From NCBI RefSeq assembly GCF_040546815.1, contig NZ_JBEPOO010000001.1, positions 2,852,001 through 2,916,000 of the forward strand: DNA of 64,000 bases, in the 5' to 3' direction. Position numbers and translations under genes: made by a program. Within the stretch, counting starts at the first letter, position 1. The number at the start of each line of letters is the position of its first letter. The stretch is from Devosia sp. 2618. Its GTDB lineage: Bacteria; Pseudomonadota; Alphaproteobacteria; Rhizobiales; Devosiaceae. Under the pieces are notes generated by a model. It was not told where the DNA came from and did not search any database. It saw only the letters and a list, made by a program, of their open reading frames with translations. Below are positions 8,923 to 17,953 of this stretch, in pieces.

Positions 8923-11406
8923 GTGAGCCCCCTCCCCCCCATCATCGCCGACTGGTTCACCCGCAAAGGCTGGACCCCGCGTGAACACCAGCTTGCCGTG
9001 CTCGATAGCTGGCAATCCGGTGCCTCGGCACTGCTGATCGCCCCAACCGGCGCCGGCAAAACTCTTGCGGGTTTCCTGCCCACGCTGGTCGATCTGGCCG
9101 ATGGCAAATTCGACGGTCTCCACACCCTCTACATTTCCCCGCTCAAGGCGCTGGCAGTCGATGTGCAGCGCAATCTCAACGCCCCCATTTTCGAGATGGG
9201 CCTCAAAATCACAGCCGAAACGCGCACCGGTGACACTCCGGCCAGCAAGCGGGCCCGCCAACGCAGCAAGCCGCCGCATATTCTGCTGACTACGCCTGAA
9301 CAATTGTGCCTGCTGATCAGCCATCCCCATGCCGAGCTGTTCTTCGGTTCGCTCAAGCGCATCGTGCTCGATGAGCTGCACGCGCTGGTCACCTCCAAGC
9401 GTGGCGAATTGCTGTCGCTGGCTCTCGCCCGCATCGCCTCTCTCGCGCCCGACCTGCGCATCACCGCCCTCAGCGCCACCGTTGCGCGGCCCGATCTGTT
9501 GCGCGACTGGATCGCCCAGCCGGTGCCCAATGCACCGACAAACCTCCTCACCATGACCGGCGGCGCGCCGCCCCAGCTGCAGATTCTTAAAACCGAACAG
9601 CGACTGCCCTGGGCTGGTCACTCCGGCGCCTATGCGCATCACGAGCTCTACGAGACCATCAAGCGCCACAAGACGACGCTGCTGTTCGTCAACACGCGCT
9701 CGCAGGCCGAAATGCTGTTTCAGGGTCTCTGGGCCATCAATGACGACATGCTGCCCATCGCGCTCCACCACGGCTCGCTCTCGGTCGAGCAGCGCCGCAA
9801 GGTGGAAACGGCCATGGTCTCAGGCCAGCTCAAGGCCGTCGTGTGTACCTCGACGCTTGATCTGGGCATCGACTGGGGCGATGTCGATCTGGTGGTTCAG
9901 GTCGGTGCGCCCAAGGGCAGTTCGCGCATGTTGCAGCGCATCGGCCGCGCCAATCACCGGCTCGATGAGCCATCCAAGGCCGTGCTGGTGCCGTCCAATC
10001 GCTTCGAGGTTCTGGAATGTGAAGCCGCCGTGGAAGCAGTCGCCGAAAATCATCAGGATAGCGAAGACCCGGTCATCGGCGGCTATGATGTGCTGGCCCA
10101 GCATGTGCTCGGCATGGCTTGCGCCGCGCCGTTCAGCGCCGATGCGCTCTATGATGAAGTGCGCCGCGCCTGGCCCTATCGCGACTTGCCGCGCGGCCAG
10201 TTCGACCGGGTGGTCGATTTCGTCGCCACCGGCGGTTATGCCCTGCGCGCCTATGATCGCTATGCCCGCCTCAAGCTGACGCCCGAAGGCACATGGCGCG
10301 TCGCCAATCCGCAGGTTGCCCAGCAATACCGGCTCAATATCGGCACCATCATCGAAGAACCGATGATCCGCGTCCGGCTGATCCGCACTCGCGGGCTCAA
10401 AAAGGGCCAGAGCCAGAGCCCCATTGGCGCCGGCGGCCGTGTGCTCGGCGAAATGGAAGAATACTTCTTCGGCACGCTGCTGCCGGGCGACACGTTCATG
10501 TTCGGCGGCGAAATCGTCGCGTTCGAGGGCATGAAGGACAATGAGGCTTTCGTGTCGCGCGCCGAGTCCGCCAATCCTAAAATCCCGAGCTATATGGGCG
10601 GCCGGTTTCCGCTCTCGACCTATCTGGCCGAACGCGTGCGCCGCATCATCGACACACCCGACGATTGGAACAAGCTGCCCGATCAGGTCAGCGACTGGCT
10701 CCGCCTGCAGCGCGATATTTCGGTGCTCCCCAAGCGCGATAGCCTGCTGGTCGAAACCTTCCCGCGTGGCACGCAGAACTATCTCGTCTGCTACCCGTTC
10801 GAAGGCCGTCTGGCGCATCAGACGCTGGGCATGTTGCTCACCCGCCGGCTTGAACGCTCCCGCGCCCGGCCGCTGGGCTTCGTTGCCTCCGAATATGCCC
10901 TCGCCATCTGGGGACTGGGCGATCTATCAGCCCTGATCCGAACCGATCGCCTGTCGCTCGATGAGCTGTTCTCCGAAGACATGCTGGGCGATGACCTTGA
11001 ATCCTGGCTCGATGAATCGGCCCTGATGAAGCGCACCTTCCGCAATTGCGCGATCATTGCCGGGCTGATCGAACGACGTCATCCCGGCCGGGAAAAGACC
11101 GGACGGCAGATCACCATGAGTTCGGACCTGATCTATGACGTGCTCTACCAGCACGAGCCCGACCACATCCTGATCCAGGCCACCCGCCGCGACGCCGCTC
11201 GCGGCCTGCTCGATATCGAGCGGCTCGGCGACATGCTGCGCCGCATCCGCAGCCACATCGTGCACAAGCCGCTGCTGCGCGTCTCGCCGCTGGCGGTGCC
11301 GGTCATGCTCGATATCGGCAAGGAACCGATTTTCGGGGAAGGCCGCGAATCGGCTATGGCTGATGCTGCTGACGAATTGATGAGGGAAGCCCTCGGGCAG
11401 TCTTGA
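8923..11406 (+). CDS. Ligase-associated DNA-damage-response DEXH-box helicase (Lhr-type)
   Basis: This is an ATP-dependent superfamily 2 helicase of 827 residues. It has the Q-motif region WTPREHQLAVLDSW, Walker A APTGAGKT (~40), motif Ia ISPLKALAVD, motif II DELH, motif III SAT, motif IV LLFVNTRSQAE and motif VI QRIGRANHR, followed by the winged-helix and Lhr-core C-terminal domains. In many proteobacteria this Lhr-core protein is clustered with PdeM, an exonuclease and an ATP-dependent ligase. Here only the endonuclease gene follows, with a four-base overlap. Translation starts at a GTG (8923). The role is DNA repair, inferred from family and neighbour. Confidence 0.92.
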   Translation: MSPLPPIIADWFTRKGWTPREHQLAVLDSWQSGASALLIAPTGAGKTLAGFLPTLVDLADGKFDGLHTLYISPLKALAVDVQRNLNAPIFEMGLKITAETRTGDTPASKRARQRSKPPHILLTTPEQLCLLISHPHAELFFGSLKRIVLDELHALVTSKRGELLSLALARIASLAPDLRITALSATVARPDLLRDWIAQPVPNAPTNLLTMTGGAPPQLQILKTEQRLPWAGHSGAYAHHELYETIKRHKTTLLFVNTRSQAEMLFQGLWAINDDMLPIALHHGSLSVEQRRKVETAMVSGQLKAVVCTSTLDLGIDWGDVDLVVQVGAPKGSSRMLQRIGRANHRLDEPSKAVLVPSNRFEVLECEAAVEAVAENHQDSEDPVIGGYDVLAQHVLGMACAAPFSADALYDEVRRAWPYRDLPRGQFDRVVDFVATGGYALRAYDRYARLKLTPEGTWRVANPQVAQQYRLNIGTIIEEPMIRVRLIRTRGLKKGQSQSPIGAGGRVLGEMEEYFFGTLLPGDTFMFGGEIVAFEGMKDNEAFVSRAESANPKIPSYMGGRFPLSTYLAERVRRIIDTPDDWNKLPDQVSDWLRLQRDISVLPKRDSLLVETFPRGTQNYLVCYPFEGRLAHQTLGMLLTRRLERSRARPLGFVASEYALAIWGLGDLSALIRTDRLSLDELFSEDMLGDDLESWLDESALMKRTFRNCAIIAGLIERRHPGREKTGRQITMSSDLIYDVLYQHEPDHILIQATRRDAARGLLDIERLGDMLRRIRSHIVHKPLLRVSPLAVPVMLDIGKEPIFGEGRESAMADAADELMREALGQS

Positions 11407-12110
11407 GCCAAGTCCTATATCAAGCCGAGATCACGGAGACCCCGGTCTTGCGCTTTGCCGGCCACAACTTTGAACCCCTGCCCTCCGGCGCGCTCTATTG
11501 GCACGCGCAGGAAACGCTGCTGGTTGCCGACCTGCATTTCGAAAAAATGGCGAGCTTTGCCCGTCGCGGCCAGATGCTGCCGCCCTATGACACGGCGATG
11601 ACCCTGTCGCGACTGGAAGGCGATCTGCGTCGCACCGGGGCCAAACGCATGATTAGCCTGGGTGACAGCTTTCACCGCGTCGATGCTAGCAGTCTGTTAA
11701 CGAATTCGGACCGGATGCGGATCGATACGCTCACCGAAACCGTCGACTGCATCTGGCTTTCCGGCAATCATGATCCGGCCCCGCACGCCATCGGCGGCAC
11801 CTGCCTCACCGATCTCGAAGTCGCCGGTTTGACGCTGACGCACGAGCCATCACGCGGCGCAAACGGCCTGATTTGCGGGCATTTACACCCTGCCGCTCAC
11901 ATTCACATCCAGGGCCGCTCGACGCGTCGCCCCTGCTTTGTGCACGACAACCGCCTACTGATCCTGCCCGCCTACGGCGCCTCGACAGGCTCGATCAACA
12001 TCTTGTCCCCCGCCTTTGTCGGCCTGCTAAACTGGCCAACGGTGCAAGTCACCATGCTGGGGAAAGATCGGACTTATCCGGTGAGCCCGAATCGGTTGGT
12101 GCGGGGCTGA
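11403..12110 (+). CDS. pdeM: Ligase-associated DNA-damage-response endonuclease PdeM
   Basis: This is a calcineurin-like metallophosphoesterase of 235 residues. Its metal ligands lie in the order ADLHFEK (~42), GDSFHR (~87), GNHD (~121), THEP (~147) and GHLHP (~159). The family acts as a two-metal nuclease in a DNA repair module with the Lhr-type helicase. It begins with a TTG embedded in the helicase stop (TTGA overlap), a sign of translational coupling. Neither ligase nor exonuclease genes of the module are adjacent. Confidence 0.9.
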   Translation: MSQVLYQAEITETPVLRFAGHNFEPLPSGALYWHAQETLLVADLHFEKMASFARRGQMLPPYDTAMTLSRLEGDLRRTGAKRMISLGDSFHRVDASSLLTNSDRMRIDTLTETVDCIWLSGNHDPAPHAIGGTCLTDLEVAGLTLTHEPSRGANGLICGHLHPAAHIHIQGRSTRRPCFVHDNRLLILPAYGASTGSINILSPAFVGLLNWPTVQVTMLGKDRTYPVSPNRLVRG

Positions 12111-12117
12111 CGCGTTC

Positions 12118-12272
12118 TTCCCCTCTCCCCTTGCGGGAGAGGGACGACATTTCTGCGTTCAGCAGAAATGGCAGGGTGAGGGGTGCTGCGCTTTCCCATG
12201 CCAGAGATAGAGAAGAGACCCCTCATCCGCCCTTCGGGCACCTTCTCCCGCAAGGGGAGAAGGGAGAAGCAG
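12118..12272. repeat. GC-rich inverted intergenic repeat pair
   Basis: The left arm contains CTCTCCCCTTGCGGGAGAGG and GGTGAGGGGT. The right arm contains ACCCCTCATCCGCCC, then CGGGCACCTTCTCCCGCAAG and GGGAGAAGGG, an inverted copy. The centre carries a separate hairpin (ATTTCTGC, GCAGAAAT). This is a widespread rhizobial extragenic palindrome type, here between convergent pdeM and the TIGR02186 gene. Confidence 0.7.
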
Positions 12273-12278
12273 CATTCC

Positions 12279-13037
12279 CTACCGCCTGAACAGCACCCCG
12301 CCCAGCCAACCTGTAAAGAGCGCCAGGATCACGCAGACCACGCCATAGGCCAGCGGCTGTTGCACGGCAGACTGCGCCAGAAAGCGCTCGAAACCGATCT
12401 TGCGCACGGCGAAGCCCTCAGACTTGCGCGCGATGATTTCCCCATTCTTGAACACATAGGTCAGCGCGATATAGGGGCCCGGCGGGGCATTGCTGGGCAG
12501 GGTCAGGCGAGCCGAATAGAAGGTGTCGGACAGGAAATTGACGCCGTTTTCCTGAATGCCGAACAGGCCTTCCTCGGTCATCAGCCGCACCAGTTGGCGG
12601 CCAAAGACCGCGCTTTTCCACCAGTCGCCATTGTTGTTCGACAGCGTATGGGACTCGGGCAGGATGTAGTTGGTGGTCAGCGTCGTGATGTCCGTAATGT
12701 CGGTCAGCCGGTCGCTGGAGATCACGTGGAAGTAACTGGGAAAGTTACGGAATTCGACCTGATCGGTATTGAGCCAGACGCCGAACACATTGGATTTTTG
12801 CCGCGCCACGCGGTTCTGCGTCGGGCCCAGAACGACGATCACAACGTTGAGCGGGCCCTCGACGACCCGATCTGTGGAGCCAACGTCGGGCACCACGGTG
12901 CCAAAGAAACTCATGCGCTCGCCATCGAAACTCGAGGTGATTTCGACGGTATCGTTGGAGACCTGCGACAGCAACCGGGCCGCCTGCGCGGGGACCGCTG
13001 CCAGCAGGAGCGCAACAATGACCAGCAGGCGGATCAT
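12279..13037 (-). CDS. TIGR02186-family transmembrane protein
   Basis: This 252-residue protein has a cleavable signal peptide (MIRLLVIVALLLAAVPAQA), a periplasmic beta-rich domain and a C-terminal membrane anchor (LAYGVVCVILALFTGWLGGVLF). It matches the alphaproteobacterial TIGR02186 family, whose gene usually follows a TauE/SafE exporter, exactly as here (four-base overlap). It is probably an accessory subunit or periplasmic partner of that transporter; this is inference from constant linkage. Confidence 0.85.
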   Translation of the reverse strand: MIRLLVIVALLLAAVPAQAARLLSQVSNDTVEITSSFDGERMSFFGTVVPDVGSTDRVVEGPLNVVIVVLGPTQNRVARQKSNVFGVWLNTDQVEFRNFPSYFHVISSDRLTDITDITTLTTNYILPESHTLSNNNGDWWKSAVFGRQLVRLMTEEGLFGIQENGVNFLSDTFYSARLTLPSNAPPGPYIALTYVFKNGEIIARKSEGFAVRKIGFERFLAQSAVQQPLAYGVVCVILALFTGWLGGVLFRR

Positions 13038-13960
13038 CGGGTTATCCCCACGATCGCCATGCTGAATGGATCGGACGGCGCAATCACCAGCGACAGGCCA
13101 AATCGGATCGCCACCGCCAGCACCAGTAGCGCCAAAAGCCCACGCAACTGTTCGCCGCGCAGATACTTTCCGGCCGATGCACCGAACTGTGCCCCCGCCG
13201 TCCCGCCCACCATCAGGCAGAAGGCAAGCAGGATATCGACGCTTTGGCTTTGCACGGCATGGAGGATTGTCGTCGCCGCCATCATCGCCACGACCTGCGC
13301 CAGCGAGGTGCCGATGACGACATTGCCGGGCACGCGCAGCAGGTAAACCAGCGCCGGCACCATGATGAAGCCGCCACCGATACCGAGCAGCGAACCAACA
13401 AAGCCAATGAACAACCCGATGATCAAAACCGGCAAGACACTGATATAAAGGCGAGATTTTTTGAACCGGACGCGCATGGGCAGGCCATGGATCCAGTTGT
13501 GCTGGTTGGGCAGGCGCTCGCGCACCACGATGCCCTTGCGGTGCTTGATGATGGCGCGGATGGATTCGTTGAGCATCAAAACGCCGACGAAACCGAGCAG
13601 CACCAGGAAGCCGACCGAGATGACGAGATCGAGCTGACCGCCATCGCGCAGCAGCGCGAATGTCGCGACGCCACCAAAGGCGCCCAGCACCCCCGACAGC
13701 ACCAGATACATCGCTAAATGGAGGTCAATCGCCCCCCGTCGATAGTGCGCCAGCGCCCCGGAGGTCGATGCCGCCACCACCTGTCCGGTCACCGAGGCGA
13801 CGGCTACAGGCGCAGGCACGCCCGAGAAGATCAGCAGTGGTGTCAGCAGAAAGCCGCCGCCAACCCCAAAGAGGCCCGACAGGAATCCGACAGCCCCTCC
13901 TATCCCCACGAGAAAGAAGAGGTTTACGGACATCTCGGCGATCGGCAGATAGACCTGCAA
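13034..13960 (-). CDS. TauE/SafE-family sulfite/organosulfur exporter
   Basis: This is an inner-membrane anion exporter of 308 residues with about eight membrane spans and two glycine-rich half-motifs, GAVGFLSGLFGVGGGFLLTP near the N terminus and GFVGSLLGIGGGFIMVPALV in the second half. These repeats define the TauE/SafE (DUF81) family, which moves sulfite, sulfoacetate or related anions. The TTG at 13960 gives MQVYLPIAEMSVN, a start I recall as conserved among rhizobial relatives; the ATG at 13933 is the alternative. It is co-transcribed with the TIGR02186 gene. Confidence 0.88.
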   Translation of the reverse strand: MQVYLPIAEMSVNLFFLVGIGGAVGFLSGLFGVGGGFLLTPLLIFSGVPAPVAVASVTGQVVAASTSGALAHYRRGAIDLHLAMYLVLSGVLGAFGGVATFALLRDGGQLDLVISVGFLVLLGFVGVLMLNESIRAIIKHRKGIVVRERLPNQHNWIHGLPMRVRFKKSRLYISVLPVLIIGLFIGFVGSLLGIGGGFIMVPALVYLLRVPGNVVIGTSLAQVVAMMAATTILHAVQSQSVDILLAFCLMVGGTAGAQFGASAGKYLRGEQLRGLLALLVLAVAIRFGLSLVIAPSDPFSMAIVGITR

Positions 13961-14026
13961 GACCCTGATCCGTTAGAAAATCACTACACCGCACGACCAT
14001 AGCCGACCGTACGTCAACAATAGGTC

Positions 14027-14056
14027 AAAGGTCCCCGCCGATAAGCGGGAACCTTT
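14027..14056. terminator. Possible terminator hairpin after the PodJ-like gene
   Basis: AAAGGTCCCCGC (14027-14038) pairs with GCGGGAACCTTT (14045-14056) with one mismatch and a six-base loop. The T-run is short and lies mostly inside the stem, so termination is plausible but not certain. It lies between the TauE start and the end of the PodJ-like gene. Confidence 0.4.
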
Positions 14057-14107
14057 ATGAAATGGGCTTAGGACTGCGTCCGCCCGGTGTCAAACGACAG
14101 TTCTGTA

Positions 14108-17100
14108 TCAGACCGGCTGGCTACCCAGAACGGCGAGCAGCCGTGGATTGACCAGACCGCTTTCCGTCATGCCAGTGCCGCGCTCGAATGCCTTGACGGC
14201 TTCGGCGGTCTTGGGGCCAGCGACGCCGTCCGGCGTGCCGACGTCAAAGCCAAGCTTGCCAAGAGCGGTCTGAACTTTCGCCACCACATCCTTGGTGGTG
14301 ATGCGTTCGCCGGGATCAAAACCAGCCGACCACGTGCCGATTGGCGCGAAGTTCGATGCAAGATCAATGGGTTCGGCCTTCCAGGTCGTCAGCTGCGCGT
14401 TGACGCGAGCGACCGCATCGGCGCTGAGCGACTTGGCGATATCGTCGCGGGCCTTGGCAGCGTCGCCGTCGCCATTGCGGGCGGCCAGCGAGAACCACTT
14501 GTAGGACTGCTCGAAATCCTGCTCGACGCCGAGGCCGCGGGCATAGAGCATGCCGAGGTTGAACTGGCTGTCGGTCATGCCGCGCGCGGCAGCCTGAGCG
14601 AACCACTCGGCGGCGGTTTCGAATTCCTGATCACCCAGCAATCCGCTGGCATAGAGCGCCGCCAGATTGTGCATGGCCATGCGGTTGCCGGCTTCGGCAC
14701 CGCGCTGGTACCAGAGCTTGGCGACCTCGACGTCCTTTTCGACGCCCTGCCCAGCTTCATAGAGGTTGCCCAGGCGATACTGCGCCGGGATAAAACCCTG
14801 CGCGGCCGAGCGTTCATACCACTTGGCAGCTTCCGCATAATCCTGCGTTACCGCGCGACCTTCGGTATAGATGGCGGCAATTTCAAACTGCGCGCGCGCA
14901 TCGCCATCGGCGGCGGCCTGACGCAGTTCGAGCGGACCAACGCCTTCCGGCGGCAACTCGAAGGTTTCAACAACAGCAGCTGTTTCGGGAATGCTTTCGC
15001 TGACGCCAAGCCCGGACAGATTTGCGGCGTCGACAGGCGCGACGGTGGCTGGCGAGCCAATGGCAGCGGCACGGATGGACGCAGGCATTGTCACGCCATC
15101 TGACTTCTGGAAGCCTGACTGACCACCATTGATCGAGGCCGTGGAGGTGCCGTCGATCATGTCGATGATGCGCGCCTCCGGCATCACCAGCGAGACTTTG
15201 TCATTGGCGGCCGGGGTGTTGGACGGAACTTCGACCGGGGCCTCGACGACGGCAGCTTCCTGCTCGGGCGCAGCCGGCGCCATGCGCTGGATCACCAGAT
15301 TGAGCGCCAGCATCGACACAGCTACCAGGGTGGCCGCAAGCAGAAGCGGACGGCGGTACTTGGCGATAAAGCCCTGCTTGGCCACCAGCGTGTCGGTTTC
15401 GGCATCGTCGCCAAAGGCCGGCGCCTCTGGCGGCAGCTCGGCCTTTTTGGCGCGCTTTTCCTTGATCAGCTTGACCTTGACGGGCTTGGCCGGCTTTTCC
15501 AGAACCTCGGCGGGCACAGCATTTTCGGCTGCATCATCGGCCGGTGCGGCAACGGACGGCGCGGGCATGACGCGCGACAAAGCGCGGCTGATCAGTGAGT
15601 TCCCCGATGCTGGGGCCGAAACGCTCACATCCTGCCGAGCGCGCTGGGCGCGACGGGCGGCAGCAACGAAAGTGCTGGTGCTGTTCTGGCTGGCTGGCAT
15701 TTCGACCTGAGGCGCGGCCGCTGTTGGCGGCGCGGCAAACGGATCGACAGGATCGCTGGCAAAGCTGGACTGTGGGCGCGGCGGAAGCTCGGCCTTGGAC
15801 GGATCGAACGTTGGCCGCACGGTTGCCGCAGGCGCGACTGGCTTTGGCGGCACAGGTGCTGGCTCAGCGGCGGCCATTGGCTGCCGTGGCGTGACCTTGG
15901 CTTCGAGCGCAGCGCGGACGGGCCCGCTATCCTTAAAGCCCGGATCAACCAGCGGCATGTCGTCCGCAGGATTGGACGGCATTGCGTCGGACTTGGTGTT
16001 CTCCTGGCTCGACAATGCCAGCAGCATGGCATCGAGACGCGAGCGCTCATCGACGGCCTTGTCGACCTTGGCTGGCGTTGGTGCGGGAATAGATGCGGCC
16101 TGGGTCGGTGCAGCAGCAGGTGCGGCCACAAAGGCGGCAGCGGAGCGGTTTTCCTGCCGCTCGGTCAGCACAGCCTCAAGCCGCGCCAGACGTTCGGCCG
16201 TATCCTTGCCGGCCGTATTGAGCAGCGAGGCCATGCGGCTTTCGAGCGCGTTGAAGCTCTCTTCGCTGACGCCGCTTGGCGCAGCAGACTGACCGGAGCG
16301 CGCCACAGCAGCCGAAGTGCGCTCGGCAACCATCGTCGCGAGCGATTCATAGTCGGGCGTCTTGCCGGCCGATTTGATCAGGCCGGTAATGCGGTCTTCG
16401 ATGCTCTTGAGGCTATCGGGGCCAAACATGGCGACGGGCGCCGGCGCCTTGCGGGTGATTGCGTCGCTGGTGCGCTCGGCGACCAGCGTTGCCATGGCTT
16501 CCATGCCAGCGTGGTCGGGCTGGGCGGAATAGAGCTTGGCCAGGCCATTGAGCTGGTTGCCGGTCTCGTCCATGCGCTGCATCAGCAGCTTGAGCTGGTT
16601 CTCGACCTGGGTCGTATCGCTTGGTGGCACAATGCGGTCGGCCAGCGCTTCGATCTGGCTTTCGATGCGGTTAAAGCGTGGCTCAATGCCGGACATCACC
16701 GCGTCGCGCAGCGAAGCGATATCGTCCTTGAGGCCCGCAACGTCGCCATTGGCTGTGTCGAGATTACCGATCCGCGCGACGAGAGCATCGACCTTGGTGA
16801 CCAGCTTGCTGGGTGCAGCTTCGCGGTCTTTCATGGCCTGGGTAAAGGCGGCCATTTCCGAGGTCAGGCGCTCGAAGTCGCCCGAGGACAGCGTGACGTT
16901 CTTTTCGATGGAATCGATGCGGTCATAGACATTGCGCACGCTCTGCTCGATGGCATGCATGGCCGGTGCCAGCTTGGCAGCGCTATCGACGGCTGGCGTT
17001 GCGTCACGGCGCTCGTCGCGCACGATTTCGCGTTCCATCTGCTGCGCCTGCAACTCCGCCAGCTTGGCGACGGTCGAGGATACATCGTCGAGGCGCTTGT

Positions 17101-17743
17101 TGATGGCAGAAAGGTCCACCTTGGGACCACCTTCGATCAAGGCGGCCAGCGCACCGATCTGGGCTTCGAGGCGCTTAACCTGGCCGGTTTCGCCAACGGC
17201 GCCTGCCAGCAGTTCCACAACATGGGTGAGTTGCTCGACCTGGGCCGCGACTTCACGCACACTGCCATTGCCGGCGCGCTGCGTCTTGAGTTCACCCTCA
17301 AGCTGGCCAAGGCGACCCGACAGGCCACCCACCAGCGAGGTCAGTTCACGAAATTCTGGCTGATCGGCCGCGCGGCGACCAAGCGCTGCGGCAGGGGCCG
17401 ACATCTGCCGGCCGCGGATTTCAGCAATCGCGCTGGTCAGTTCGTCCTGATCATCTTCGACATGCAGATCGTCACGCGTGCTGAACCGGTCGACGGCGCG
17501 CTTGACGGTGCGCAGCGCCTCGCGGCGGCGCACGGCGGGCTCGGGGCCAACGACCTGATCGCGCAGGCTGCGCACGCGGCGCGTCAGCCCGGTCAGTTCG
17601 GGTTCTTCACGTTCGACGCGGGCATAGCGCCCTTCGACCTGATCGAGAAGGGCGACCAGTTCGCCGCGCAAAGCCTGCCATTCACCTGGCTGAGGCTCAT
17701 CAGCAAGGTCGGACATATCCGGATTGTGGTAGGCGCGGGCCAT
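14108..17743 (-). CDS. PodJ-like polar organizer: coiled coil, one TM, Sel1 repeats, peptidoglycan-binding domain
   Basis: The 1211-residue protein has a long cytoplasmic region (~1-790) of heptad-rich coiled coil with repeated TMVAERTSDAITRK-like segments and a Pro/Ala-rich linker. A basic patch precedes a single TM (RPLLLAATLVAVSMLALNLV, ~795-818). The periplasmic part has about four Sel1 repeats (AAADGDARAQFEIAAIYTEG and following, ~945-1085) and a C-terminal peptidoglycan-binding module (VVAKVQTALGKLGFDVGTPD, ~1150-1207). This architecture matches Caulobacter PodJ and its rhizobial counterparts, which localise polar factors and control asymmetric growth. A near-consensus CtrA box lies ~75 bases upstream. 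It is a single-gene unit. Confidence 0.85.
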   Translation of the reverse strand: MARAYHNPDMSDLADEPQPGEWQALRGELVALLDQVEGRYARVEREEPELTGLTRRVRSLRDQVVGPEPAVRRREALRTVKRAVDRFSTRDDLHVEDDQDELTSAIAEIRGRQMSAPAAALGRRAADQPEFRELTSLVGGLSGRLGQLEGELKTQRAGNGSVREVAAQVEQLTHVVELLAGAVGETGQVKRLEAQIGALAALIEGGPKVDLSAINKRLDDVSSTVAKLAELQAQQMEREIVRDERRDATPAVDSAAKLAPAMHAIEQSVRNVYDRIDSIEKNVTLSSGDFERLTSEMAAFTQAMKDREAAPSKLVTKVDALVARIGNLDTANGDVAGLKDDIASLRDAVMSGIEPRFNRIESQIEALADRIVPPSDTTQVENQLKLLMQRMDETGNQLNGLAKLYSAQPDHAGMEAMATLVAERTSDAITRKAPAPVAMFGPDSLKSIEDRITGLIKSAGKTPDYESLATMVAERTSAAVARSGQSAAPSGVSEESFNALESRMASLLNTAGKDTAERLARLEAVLTERQENRSAAAFVAAPAAAPTQAASIPAPTPAKVDKAVDERSRLDAMLLALSSQENTKSDAMPSNPADDMPLVDPGFKDSGPVRAALEAKVTPRQPMAAAEPAPVPPKPVAPAATVRPTFDPSKAELPPRPQSSFASDPVDPFAAPPTAAAPQVEMPASQNSTSTFVAAARRAQRARQDVSVSAPASGNSLISRALSRVMPAPSVAAPADDAAENAVPAEVLEKPAKPVKVKLIKEKRAKKAELPPEAPAFGDDAETDTLVAKQGFIAKYRRPLLLAATLVAVSMLALNLVIQRMAPAAPEQEAAVVEAPVEVPSNTPAANDKVSLVMPEARIIDMIDGTSTASINGGQSGFQKSDGVTMPASIRAAAIGSPATVAPVDAANLSGLGVSESIPETAAVVETFELPPEGVGPLELRQAAADGDARAQFEIAAIYTEGRAVTQDYAEAAKWYERSAAQGFIPAQYRLGNLYEAGQGVEKDVEVAKLWYQRGAEAGNRMAMHNLAALYASGLLGDQEFETAAEWFAQAAARGMTDSQFNLGMLYARGLGVEQDFEQSYKWFSLAARNGDGDAAKARDDIAKSLSADAVARVNAQLTTWKAEPIDLASNFAPIGTWSAGFDPGERITTKDVVAKVQTALGKLGFDVGTPDGVAGPKTAEAVKAFERGTGMTESGLVNPRLLAVLGSQPV

Positions 17744-17817
17744 GGTCAGTCCCTGTCATGAGGAGGCGGACCCCTCGCGATTCAACACGAAGGTATGACG
17801 GTTACTCTTGGGAAAAC

Positions 17818-17836
17818 ATGGTAAAGAACCCGTTAA
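17818..17836 (-). promoter_or_regulatory. Candidate CtrA-binding site upstream of the PodJ-like gene
   Basis: On the minus strand the sequence reads TTAACGGGTTCTTTACCAT. The CtrA consensus is TTAA-N7-TTAACCAT; only one base of the second half differs. It lies 75 bases before the start codon at 17743, a reasonable promoter position. Confidence 0.6.
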
Positions 17837-17953
17837 GTATCGCTGCAATATGCAAAGACGGGCCGCCTGTAGAGCCGAATTGTTAGGATACGGGAGCGCC
17901 GATTCAGTTTATGACGCGTTTCTGGCCAGCCGTATGAGGAGCATGCCGTCACC

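Noticed and set aside
8797..9771. A minus-strand frame covering the helicase start
   Set aside because: It overlaps the conserved Walker A region of the helicase and begins in the repeat; no domain is seen.
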